A stretch of 39,293 nucleotides of DNA from Treponema sp. (lineage in GTDB: Bacteria > Spirochaetota > Spirochaetia > Treponematales > Breznakiellaceae): assembly GCA_031256445.1 (NCBI GenBank), contig JAIRQN010000073.1:1-39293 (forward strand), given 5' to 3'. Position numbers and translations under genes: made by a program. The notes under the pieces were generated by a model, which had not been told where the DNA came from, did not search any database, and saw only the letters and a list, made by a program, of their open reading frames with translations. Positions 28,516 through 35,581 of this stretch are shown piece after piece (the stretch's first letter is position 1; every line of letters starts with the position of its first letter).

Positions 28516-29684
28516 TTTGAAAAGCCCGGTTCATCTGCATTTTCGGTATTTGCCGCCGCGGTATCTTCCTGTTCGTCATTTTTCTGCGGTGTTTCATTCG
28601 CAATATCCTTAAACCTGTCTGCAATGCCCAGAAATAAATCCACAAGATCAGGATCAAAGTGTTCTCCGCTATCACCGATTATAATATTCACCGCTTCTTC
28701 ATGCGTAAACGCTTTTTTGTAGGGCCTTTCGGAAATGAGCGCGTCATAAACATCCGCGATTGCCATCAGCCGTCCCTGGAGGGGAATTTCTTCTCCCTTC
28801 AGCCCGTTTGGATAACCGCTGCCGTTCCATTTTTCATGATGCGTTGTTATCAGGATTTTTGCCTGATCCAAAAACGCGCGCTCTGATGTATTTTTCTTTA
28901 TGCGCTCTATTACGTTTTCGCCGAATGTCACATGTTTTTTGATTTCTTCATATTCTTCAGAGGTAAGTTTATCAGGTTTCAGAAGAATGCCGTCTCTGAT
29001 TGCGATTTTCCCGACATCGTGGAGCTGCGATGACTGCAGAATAAGATCCATGTCCCATGACTCAATTTCCTTTTGGTATTTTTCATTTTTTTGAAGCGTT
29101 TCAAGCAGCAGGCTCATGTATAACCTGGTTCTTTCGATATGTTCGCCGGTTGTACTGTCGCGGTATTCCACAAGTTCCGCCATTGTTTTTAAAAGGGCGT
29201 TTTTCAGCTGCTCAATCATTTTTGTGCGGACATCTACCATTTCCATAAGGTTATCATTAAAATCTATCAGCTGGTTTTTTTGGGATTCTACAAGCAGATG
29301 CATCTGAATGCGCTTAAGCAGCAAAGGAGGGGAAAACGGTTTCGCGATATAATCTATTGCGCCTAACGACAGCCCTGTTAACTCGCTTTCAGTATCGCTT
29401 TTCGCTGTCAGGAAAATAACCGGTATATATTTTGAATGTTCATTGCTTTTTAAAATCTTTATTGTACTGTAGCCGTCCATTTCCGGCATTTCGACATCCA
29501 GAAGAATCAGATCCGCCGTATGGTTTTCCAGCATCTTTATCAGGCGGCTGCCTGAATTCATTGTGATGACATTGTAATGTTTACAGAGAGCGTCATTCCC
29601 GAATGCCAGGTTTGTTATATCGTCATCGACCAGAAAGATCGTTTTCATATCTTCGCGGGAAGTCCCATTGCAGGAAGCGCTCAT
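28512..29684 (-). CDS. Response regulator with HD-GYP cyclic-di-GMP phosphodiesterase domain
   Basis: A 390-residue soluble protein. The receiver has D20/D21 in LVDDD and phospho-acceptor Asp63 in LLDVEMPEMDG, then a coiled linker (about 135-165). The HD-GYP domain has His222/Asp223 in QLHDVGKIAI, HHEKWNGSGYP with the GYP triad at 290-292, and IADVYDALISERPYKKAF. The family hydrolyses cyclic-di-GMP, which governs motility and surface behaviour in spirochaetes. GGAGG stands eight bases before the ATG. It is the first gene of the operon and the only one of the island with an output domain, so the phosphorelay probably sets its activity. Confidence 0.94.
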   Translation of the reverse strand: MSASCNGTSREDMKTIFLVDDDITNLAFGNDALCKHYNVITMNSGSRLIKMLENHTADLILLDVEMPEMDGYSTIKILKSNEHSKYIPVIFLTAKSDTESELTGLSLGAIDYIAKPFSPPLLLKRIQMHLLVESQKNQLIDFNDNLMEMVDVRTKMIEQLKNALLKTMAELVEYRDSTTGEHIERTRLYMSLLLETLQKNEKYQKEIESWDMDLILQSSQLHDVGKIAIRDGILLKPDKLTSEEYEEIKKHVTFGENVIERIKKNTSERAFLDQAKILITTHHEKWNGSGYPNGLKGEEIPLQGRLMAIADVYDALISERPYKKAFTHEEAVNIIIGDSGEHFDPDLVDLFLGIADRFKDIANETPQKNDEQEDTAAANTENADEPGFSK

Positions 29685-29761
29685 AAATAATTCCTCCGGT
29701 TCATACTGATATTTTTATCCGTTTTCGCGCTGATTAAATTGCGGAAAATTTAACTTTTTTT

Positions 29762-29770
29762 ATTATAGCA
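29762..29770 (-). promoter_or_regulatory. Extended -10 promoter of the HD-GYP/hybrid kinase operon
   Basis: On the minus strand TGCTATAAT at 29770-29762 is a perfect extended -10 element; no good -35 box is seen upstream. A second TATAAT is present about 22 bases upstream. Transcription from here gives a leader of about 70 bases before the gene starting at 29684. Confidence 0.58.
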
Positions 29771-29817
29771 TGAAAAAAGGTATTATATACACATAAATAT
29801 GGAAATAAACCGGCTTT

Positions 29818-30501
29818 TTAACCGATTATTGTGCCTGTAAATACGTCTCCATTGAGTATCTTTTTAAGGTTTTCAAGATTTTTACCGGCCGCGCATATTA
29901 CCTTAAGGCCGATTTTTTCCGCGTGACGGCTCGCGACAGGATCGAACGGGACATTTTTTCCCGGAACCCATTCATCGCCGGTCAGGGAACGAAAGTCCGC
30001 CCAGGAGATTTTATCAATCGGGCGGGCATCCGGATTCTGTTTGGGATCAGAGGTGTACACCTTTTCAATATTTGAAAGATTAATGACCGATGACGCCCCG
30101 AATCGCTCCGCCAGCAGTACAGCGTCGTAATCTGTTGAAAACCCCGGCTTCCAGCCGGCGGCTACCAGAACATGATCTGTTAAAGGAGCGACTTCCGCCG
30201 GGTTCGTTACAACTTCCTGGCTGCACAATTCACCCATTACGGCTTTTATCAACTGTCCGTTCAGCCTTGTCGCCATTATCCCTATCCAGTCGGCTTCCTC
30301 GTCTTTGGCGTTTTCCGATATTTCACGGTAAGCTTTCTGCCATTGCCGCGCAGGGCCGCCTCCGCCCACAATTATAATAAAGCGCCTGTTTGAATCCGCG
30401 CTGATGAATGAACGAATGAGGCTTACAAAACCTTTCAGAAAATTTACATCTACTCCGTCAGGAGCGGCAATTGACCCGCCCAATGAAATTACCGTTACCA
30501 T
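29818..30501 (-). CDS. pyrH: UMP kinase, archaeal/spirochaete type
   Basis: A 227-residue amino-acid-kinase-family enzyme that makes UDP from UMP in pyrimidine nucleotide synthesis. Motifs are SLGGSIAAP at the N-terminus, IIVGGGGPARQ near residue 44, TDYDAVLLAERFGA and the nucleotide-site segment NLSNIEKVYTSDP. Length and motifs fit the putative archaeal and spirochaete UMP kinase subfamily rather than the common bacterial hexameric form. GGAGG precedes the ATG. It lies 11 bases after the transglutaminase gene and is the last gene of the sigma-factor operon. Confidence 0.9.
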   Translation of the reverse strand: MVTVISLGGSIAAPDGVDVNFLKGFVSLIRSFISADSNRRFIIIVGGGGPARQWQKAYREISENAKDEEADWIGIMATRLNGQLIKAVMGELCSQEVVTNPAEVAPLTDHVLVAAGWKPGFSTDYDAVLLAERFGASSVINLSNIEKVYTSDPKQNPDARPIDKISWADFRSLTGDEWVPGKNVPFDPVASRHAEKIGLKVICAAGKNLENLKKILNGDVFTGTIIG

Positions 30502-30512
30502 ACTTTCCTCCT

Positions 30513-32216
30513 TTAATATATACCGCTGATTGTTATATCACCCCAAAGACTTGAATACGATTCCAGCCCGCCCGCCGCTTCTTCCCATATATTCTGAAGC
30601 GAATATGATTTAGTATGCGAAACAAGCCTGCCTCTGCTTTCCATTTGGGAAAGCACAGGTTCCCCTCTGGAAAATGCAATCCGCATATTATCCATGCTGC
30701 CGAAGTAATAATTTCCCGTATCCTGTTTGCTTATATAAATAGATGGAACCGCTCCGGCTCCCATTACAGGGTCAACAGGCAGCCAGCCGAAATCGGCGAT
30801 CCACAGTTCTGTCCAGTAATGATGCAATGTCTGCCCGCCGCGATCTCTCTCGGAAGGAACAAGTACGCCGGCGACTGGAATGCACGGAAGTCCGGCAGCG
30901 CGTAACATTGCCGTGTATAGCAGAACAGCGCTGCACGGGTCCGCCTGTTTCTGTTCCAGAGCGGTAATTATATCCGGAGAAAATGAATTCTGGGAAATAA
31001 AAATATTTTCCAAAATCCAGTCATATATAAGCCTGGCTTTAACATAAGGATTCTGTTCCCTTCCCAAAATACCGCTTGTCGCCGCTTTTATCCTTTCGTT
31101 ATCGCTTGGAATTAGAGCCGTGCCTTGAGTGTACATTGCGTGAAGAGGAGATTGTTCCTGTTTGACAGACAGCGGCCTCATTCCCGATTCCGCTGTATAC
31201 ACTTCCACCCGGTAAGAAAGATTAATTGTCTGGCTGGCGCCTGCCACCAGGCTTTCCATTTTAAATAGACTGACTCCCCTGTAATTTTCTATAAAAGGTT
31301 CCATACTGCGGGAAATCAGGCTGACATTTCGCTGTGATGGAGAAGTGATCGGCTTTGGAATCCACAGATACAATGTGTTTGGTTTTTGCGCTTCCAGAGT
31401 TCTGATATCTACAGAGTAACTTACCGTGTAGCTGCGTTTTTCCTTAAAAGTTTTTACGCCCGGTTTGCCGCTGATGTCAAAAAACACCGGCCGCGATTTT
31501 CCATGAGGCGTCTTAATTTCCAGGTTCCCGCTGACAACGCCGTCCGGTATTCTGACGCGGATTTCCCTCATGCTCCAGTATTCGTAGCCCAGTTCCGTGT
31601 CAGATACCTCGATAAATTCCGGCTCGTTTACTGCAAAAGGATTTATGGACGGCGTTTCGTAATCCCATGAAAAATAAACGCCGCTGCCTTCCCGCGTACC
31701 GCCGAAATTATTGCCGGTAATTGTTACCTGCATTCCGGGAGCTCCTGTCTGCGGGCTTACTGAATTGATTCTCGGTTCAAGACCGAATTCTTCGCCTTCG
31801 ATTGGCTTTGGAACAGAAGATAAATTTGAAAAAAGAACGCCATTGCTTTTTCTTCTGCCAATATGCACATAAATCAGTCCAGATTCCCCTGTTTCCGGGA
31901 TTCTTACTACAATTTTGTCGTTCTGCCAGAGATGATACGATGAATTGGTAGGCGCGGTTCCAGCTATCGTAACATAGGCTTCCACCCGCGCTTCGCCGAA
32001 ATTACTGCCTGTAAGCGTAATTACCTCGCCCATTTTGCCGATTTTCGGATCAATTGATAAAATAACCGGCGTTTTGGGACTGCAGGAAAGAAAGAATAAA
32101 AAAAACGTTATAACCAGAGCCTCTTGCAAAACTGCGAACCTTCGGTTCGGGTTAGTTTTGCCGAGGCTATGCAGTATACAGTAATTTATATATAGATTTT
32201 TTTTTTTAATTTTCAT
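30513..32216 (-). CDS. Lipoprotein with IPT/TIG domains and a transglutaminase-like protease fold
   Basis: A protein of about 567 residues if it starts at the ATG at 32216, which lies inside the end of the upstream gene (ATGAAAATTAA overlap); the frame is open from 32279. A hydrophobic segment ends in the lipobox LSCS. Two IPT/TIG immunoglobulin-like domains follow (PKIGKMGEVITLTGSNFG and PQTGAPGMQVTITGNNFG). The C-terminal half has the transglutaminase-like triad: Cys in ADPCSAVLLY, His in HHYWTELWI and Asp in PVDPVMG. Such proteins are usually surface or periplasmic proteins that act on or bind other envelope proteins. A 51-bp palindromic element interrupts the signal peptide in frame. The substrate is unknown. 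Confidence 0.85.
   Translation of the reverse strand: MKIKKKNLYINYCILHSLGKTNPNRRFAVLQEALVITFFLFFLSCSPKTPVILSIDPKIGKMGEVITLTGSNFGEARVEAYVTIAGTAPTNSSYHLWQNDKIVVRIPETGESGLIYVHIGRRKSNGVLFSNLSSVPKPIEGEEFGLEPRINSVSPQTGAPGMQVTITGNNFGGTREGSGVYFSWDYETPSINPFAVNEPEFIEVSDTELGYEYWSMREIRVRIPDGVVSGNLEIKTPHGKSRPVFFDISGKPGVKTFKEKRSYTVSYSVDIRTLEAQKPNTLYLWIPKPITSPSQRNVSLISRSMEPFIENYRGVSLFKMESLVAGASQTINLSYRVEVYTAESGMRPLSVKQEQSPLHAMYTQGTALIPSDNERIKAATSGILGREQNPYVKARLIYDWILENIFISQNSFSPDIITALEQKQADPCSAVLLYTAMLRAAGLPCIPVAGVLVPSERDRGGQTLHHYWTELWIADFGWLPVDPVMGAGAVPSIYISKQDTGNYYFGSMDNMRIAFSRGEPVLSQMESRGRLVSHTKSYSLQNIWEEAAGGLESYSSLWGDITISGIY
32118..32168. repeat. 51-bp palindromic element inside a signal-peptide coding region
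   Basis: The arms AGCCTC..CAAAACT..CGAACC (32118-32140) and GGTTCG..AGTTTTG..GAGGCT (32144-32168) pair over about 19 bases around a TTC loop, with small internal differences. The length is 17 codons exactly, and the lipoprotein reading frame stays open through it. The size and structure are those of a REP-like or miniature mobile element. No second copy was noticed in this window. Confidence 0.75.
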
Positions 32217-32772
32217 TGTTTGATTCGGCATGCGTTTCTGTTGCCGTTTCCGCCCTGGCGGAAGGAACGCCGGTGTCACTGTACGGATTTACTGTCAGAA
32301 TTATTTCTATCGAAGAATTAAGCTGCTGTGATGATCCAAGGGGAAAGAAATATATAGGTTCTCCGAATTCAAGCGGGAAGGTAAGGATAGAAGTGTAATA
32401 GCATATGCCTTTTTCCGGATCATCAATCCATATTTGCCCCTGAGCAACAAGCAAATGCTGGCCGCCTCTGCGCACAAACGGGGTGAATTGCAGCGCTACC
32501 ACTACATTCGAACCTACCAGTTTAATGCCGACAGGGTTACCCGGAATTGTCAGTTTAGTGTGATTTTCATTCCAGACAACTACCTGTTTTTCTTCCAGTA
32601 CCCTTGCGTTAATGTCAACCATCAGCGCGCGCCTTCTGAGTCCGGGCATTATATCCGCCGCCTGTTGATCTTCGGCGTGAATTGGCCCGCTTGCGGCGAA
32701 AATAAAAAGAGCGCTGAAGGCTGTAACTAATGTTACTTTGGCAAAAACGGCAGGACAAAGAGAACGGGTCAT
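32206..32772 (-). CDS. Exported protein of unknown function in the sigma-factor operon
   Basis: A 188-residue protein with a Sec signal peptide of about 33 residues (hydrophobic core LVTAFSALFIFAAS, probable cleavage after IHA). The mature part is rich in beta-forming residues, with LTIPGNPVGIKLVGSNVVVALQF (quoted in part), FVRRGGQHLLVAQGQIW and a low-complexity Glu/Thr/Asn tail. I do not recognise the family. It abuts the anti-sigma gene directly (ATG next to the upstream TAA) and overlaps the lipoprotein gene, so it probably belongs to the same envelope function. Confidence 0.85.
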   Translation of the reverse strand: MTRSLCPAVFAKVTLVTAFSALFIFAASGPIHAEDQQAADIMPGLRRRALMVDINARVLEEKQVVVWNENHTKLTIPGNPVGIKLVGSNVVVALQFTPFVRRGGQHLLVAQGQIWIDDPEKGICYYTSILTFPLEFGEPIYFFPLGSSQQLNSSIEIILTVNPYSDTGVPSARAETATETHAESNNEN

Positions 32773-33372
32773 TTACTGGTGTCTCCTTGAACCCGGTTGA
32801 GGCGCTGTTTGATTCATAGAATAATCAGCGGCTCTAATAATTGCCGGGTCGCCGGTTCTGAAAAAATTCCTGCTTTCGGGAAGCCGTAAAATGAGAATAT
32901 CGGCTCCATCGGCGCCTAGGTATTGAAGCACTCCGCTCATGTCAGCGGCGGGTATGATACCCGGTATTTCCTCTTCCGCAGCGAGAATAATGTTTGCCTT
33001 AACAGAAGGTTCGTTAAGCTGATTAACCGGGGTTCCGCGGAACCACAATGCCGCTATAAGCGCAAGAATAATAACTGCCGCGGCTGCCGCGGGCAATGGA
33101 ACAGAAAGCCTGTGCCGCCAGAAGCTTGTTCGCGGCCTGAAATTCCGCATGGATGATAAATTTTGCCAAACCCTTTCTTTTGCAGAGGCGTCTCCTTCCT
33201 GGAATAGCTCCTGGCTTGTATCATTTATTAGCAATCCATGAAGATTTTTCAAATTTTCATAATCTTCTCTGCACCTGGAACATTGAGATAAATGGGTTTC
33301 CAATTTTTCCTTCCATGGGGAAGGTAATTCTCCATCCACATAAATAGATAAAAGCTGCGGATCAGGACACAT
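32773..33372 (-). CDS. Anti-sigma factor with zinc-finger domain, membrane-anchored
   Basis: A protein of about 199 residues. The N-terminal domain has the His27-x3-Cys31-x2-Cys34 motif (HLSQCSRC) of zf-HC2/ZAS anti-sigma factors, which hold ECF sigma factors inactive. One transmembrane helix lies at about residues 91-111 (LPAAAAAVIILALIAALW). The remaining 85 residues would be outside the membrane. The frame is open from a GTG at 33381, but AGGTGG suits the ATG at 33372. It overlaps the sigma gene end by 11 bases, the usual pairing. Confidence 0.88.
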   Translation of the reverse strand: MCPDPQLLSIYVDGELPSPWKEKLETHLSQCSRCREDYENLKNLHGLLINDTSQELFQEGDASAKERVWQNLSSMRNFRPRTSFWRHRLSVPLPAAAAAVIILALIAALWFRGTPVNQLNEPSVKANIILAAEEEIPGIIPAADMSGVLQYLGADGADILILRLPESRNFFRTGDPAIIRAADYSMNQTAPQPGSRRHQ

Positions 33373-33976
33373 TAATACCACCTTGCATTTGCTCTAGTCT
33401 CCCGGCCAGCAATAAAGCAAGCCGTTCACGGGCTCTGAATACCCGTACCTTAACATTCCCCTCGCTTATTCCAAGAACTCTGCCAATCTCCTTGTAATTC
33501 ATTTCGGCATATTCCTTAAAAATCAAAACCATGCGTAAATTCTCCGGTAATTTATTAAGGGCTTCCTGAATTTCTTCGCTTGTTTCCTTTCTGACAAGCA
33601 GCCCTTCGCCGGTTTCTTCCTTTCTGTTATCTTCCCGGAATGCCCGTTGATACGCTTTACGTTCCCGTTCCTTCCTTTTTGCATAATTCAATGCGGCGTT
33701 TTTCACAACCCTGATAAGCCAGTACTTTGCCTCCTCGGGGTTTGGGAAAACCATTTTTTTTTCGTATAAACGAAAAAAACTTTCCTGACAAAGATCTTCC
33801 GCCGCTTCCCTGCTGTTTGTAATACGGAAAGCCACTCTGAACAACACCGGAAAGGTTGAATCATACGTTTGCCTGAACTCCCGGTTGAATGTAACCGAAT
33901 TCCGCCCATGTTCGGCAAATTCGCCACCGGCAGCCGCTGCGTCATGCTCCAATTTTCCCTCTATATTTTTAAACAA
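33362..33976 (-). CDS. RNA polymerase ECF-type sigma factor
   Basis: A 204-residue sigma-70 family factor of the extracytoplasmic-function group. Region 2 is at about residues 40-105 (EAAEDLCQESFFRLYEK, then WLIRVVKNAALNYAKRK) and region 4 at about 140-195 (LPENLRMVLIFKEYAEMNY, then IGRVLGISEGNVKVRVFRAR). The start is a TTG at 33976, supported by GAGG seven bases upstream and the absence of another start nearby. A minus-strand TATAAT at 34008-34003 could be the -10 box of its promoter. The anti-sigma gene follows with overlap. As I recall, a sigma-24-like gene also adjoins cysS in Treponema pallidum. Confidence 0.92.
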   Translation of the reverse strand: MFKNIEGKLEHDAAAAGGEFAEHGRNSVTFNREFRQTYDSTFPVLFRVAFRITNSREAAEDLCQESFFRLYEKKMVFPNPEEAKYWLIRVVKNAALNYAKRKERERKAYQRAFREDNRKEETGEGLLVRKETSEEIQEALNKLPENLRMVLIFKEYAEMNYKEIGRVLGISEGNVKVRVFRARERLALLLAGRLEQMQGGINVS

Positions 33977-34002
33977 GCCTTTTCCTCAATTGTTACATTT
34001 GT

Positions 34003-34008
34003 ATTATA
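34003..34008 (-). promoter_or_regulatory. Possible -10 box for the sigma-factor operon
   Basis: A consensus TATAAT on the minus strand lies about 27 bases before the TTG start of the sigma gene. No convincing -35 box for the housekeeping sigma factor precedes it, and it overlaps the end of the cysS region. Confidence 0.3.
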
Positions 34009-34022
34009 CGGCAAAACCGATT

Positions 34023-35525
34023 TTATACATGGCGCCAGGTCGTTCCTTCAGGACTGTCTTCCAATATAATACCGCGTTCTTTCAGGCTCTGTCTTATATT
34101 ATCGGCGGCGGCGAAATCTTTTGTCTTTTTTGCCTGCGCGCGTTTTACTATAAGTTCGTCTATTTCCCGTATAAATTCCGCGTCTTCGCCTTTTTTGCCT
34201 GACCCGTCTTTAACAGCATCCTCAAGTTTTAAGCCTAAAACCCTGTCCATGTCATAAACAGCCGCAAGCGCCTGCGCGGACGCCGGCCCGTCCTTTAATA
34301 ACCCCCATAATTCCGCTAACGCCCGCGGAGTAGAAAGATCATCCTCAACTGCCTTATCAAAACGATCTATATAAGTTGCTACTTCTTCCCCATACGTCGC
34401 TGGTCTTTTTTCATCACTTTGTACTTTCTGATTCCCGATTCCTGCTTTCTCGGCCAAATTTTTTACCTTGTCTGTCAACGATTTGCGTGAATTTTTCGCT
34501 CCTTTCAGGCTTTCAAACGAAAACTGAAGCTGGCTTCTGTAATGACCGCCAAGTAAAAAATAACGGTAATCAAGCGGATCCCATCCTTCGTCAACGAGAG
34601 TCTGCAGCGTTAAAAAACCGCCTTTGGATTTTGACATTTTTTCGGAACGCATTGCGTCAGAATCACTTGCGCCTGAATCAATTACAAGAAATTCATTGTG
34701 CATCCAGCAGGAAACCCACGGTTTTTTTCCTGTAGCGGCCTCGCTCTGCGCGATTTCGTTTGTGTGATGAATTGGAATGTGATCAATACCGCCCGCATGA
34801 ATATCAAATTGCTCGCCCAGATATTTCATGCTCATCGCCGAACATTCAATATGCCAGCCGGGATAACCCTTTCCCCATGGGCTGTCCCATACAAGCGCCT
34901 GATTTTTAAACTTACTTTTGGTAAACCAGAGCACAAAATCGCCCGGGTTTCGTTTATTTTCATCCTGTTCTATCCGCGCTCCCGCTTTAAGGTCGTCCAT
35001 GCGCAGCAATGCAAGATCGCCGTAAGACGGAAACTTTGAAATATCAAAATACAGATTTCCGCCTGCGAAATATGTAAAGCCGTTTTTTTCTATCCGCTCA
35101 ATTAACGCGATCATCTCCGCGATATGGTCTGTCGCTTTACAGGCTACCGTGGGGCGCGTTATATTCATTCTGTCTGTATCATTAAAGAACGCTTTTGTAT
35201 AGAAATCCGCTATTTCAAGAACGCTCTTTCCTCTTTCTTCCGCGCTTTTTACCATTTTATCATCGCCGTCATCCGCATCATCGGAAAGATGGCCCACGTC
35301 TGTTATGTTCATAACATGGTTTACGTCATAACCCGCGCGGCGTAAAGAGCGTACAAGTATGTCGTGATGCACATAGGCGCGTAAATTCCCGATATGAGCG
35401 TAGTTGTATACTGTCGGCCCGCACCCGTAAAAGCCAACAGTTGCTTTACCGCCGTCTTTTCCGTCATGAACAGGTTTAAAAATTTGTTTTTCCCGCCCCA
35501 ATGTATTAAAAAAAGCAAATGCCAT
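34023..35525 (-). CDS. cysS: Cysteinyl-tRNA synthetase
   Basis: A 500-residue class I aminoacyl-tRNA synthetase that charges tRNA-Cys. The ATP-binding motifs are AHIGN in TVYNYAHIGNLRAYV and KMSKS in RSEKMSKSKGGF. Zinc ligands can be placed at the Cys of FYGCGPT and the Cys of GWHIECSAMS. The length is slightly above the common 460-480 residues. It follows the helicase gene after 56 bases that include an AT palindrome (35542-35556) and precedes the sigma-factor gene by 46 bases. Confidence 0.97.
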   Translation of the reverse strand: MAFAFFNTLGREKQIFKPVHDGKDGGKATVGFYGCGPTVYNYAHIGNLRAYVHHDILVRSLRRAGYDVNHVMNITDVGHLSDDADDGDDKMVKSAEERGKSVLEIADFYTKAFFNDTDRMNITRPTVACKATDHIAEMIALIERIEKNGFTYFAGGNLYFDISKFPSYGDLALLRMDDLKAGARIEQDENKRNPGDFVLWFTKSKFKNQALVWDSPWGKGYPGWHIECSAMSMKYLGEQFDIHAGGIDHIPIHHTNEIAQSEAATGKKPWVSCWMHNEFLVIDSGASDSDAMRSEKMSKSKGGFLTLQTLVDEGWDPLDYRYFLLGGHYRSQLQFSFESLKGAKNSRKSLTDKVKNLAEKAGIGNQKVQSDEKRPATYGEEVATYIDRFDKAVEDDLSTPRALAELWGLLKDGPASAQALAAVYDMDRVLGLKLEDAVKDGSGKKGEDAEFIREIDELIVKRAQAKKTKDFAAADNIRQSLKERGIILEDSPEGTTWRHV

Positions 35526-35541
35526 ATCGATAAGGTAAAAT

Positions 35542-35556
35542 ATTTATTAAATAAAT
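35542..35556. repeat. 15-bp AT palindrome upstream of cysS
   Basis: ATTTATTAAATAAAT has seven-base arms around a single central base. It lies 17 bases before the cysS start on the minus strand and may be part of a promoter region or chance in AT-rich spacer DNA. Confidence 0.3.
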
Positions 35557-35581
35557 TCAATATTCAATATAACGACCGCTT

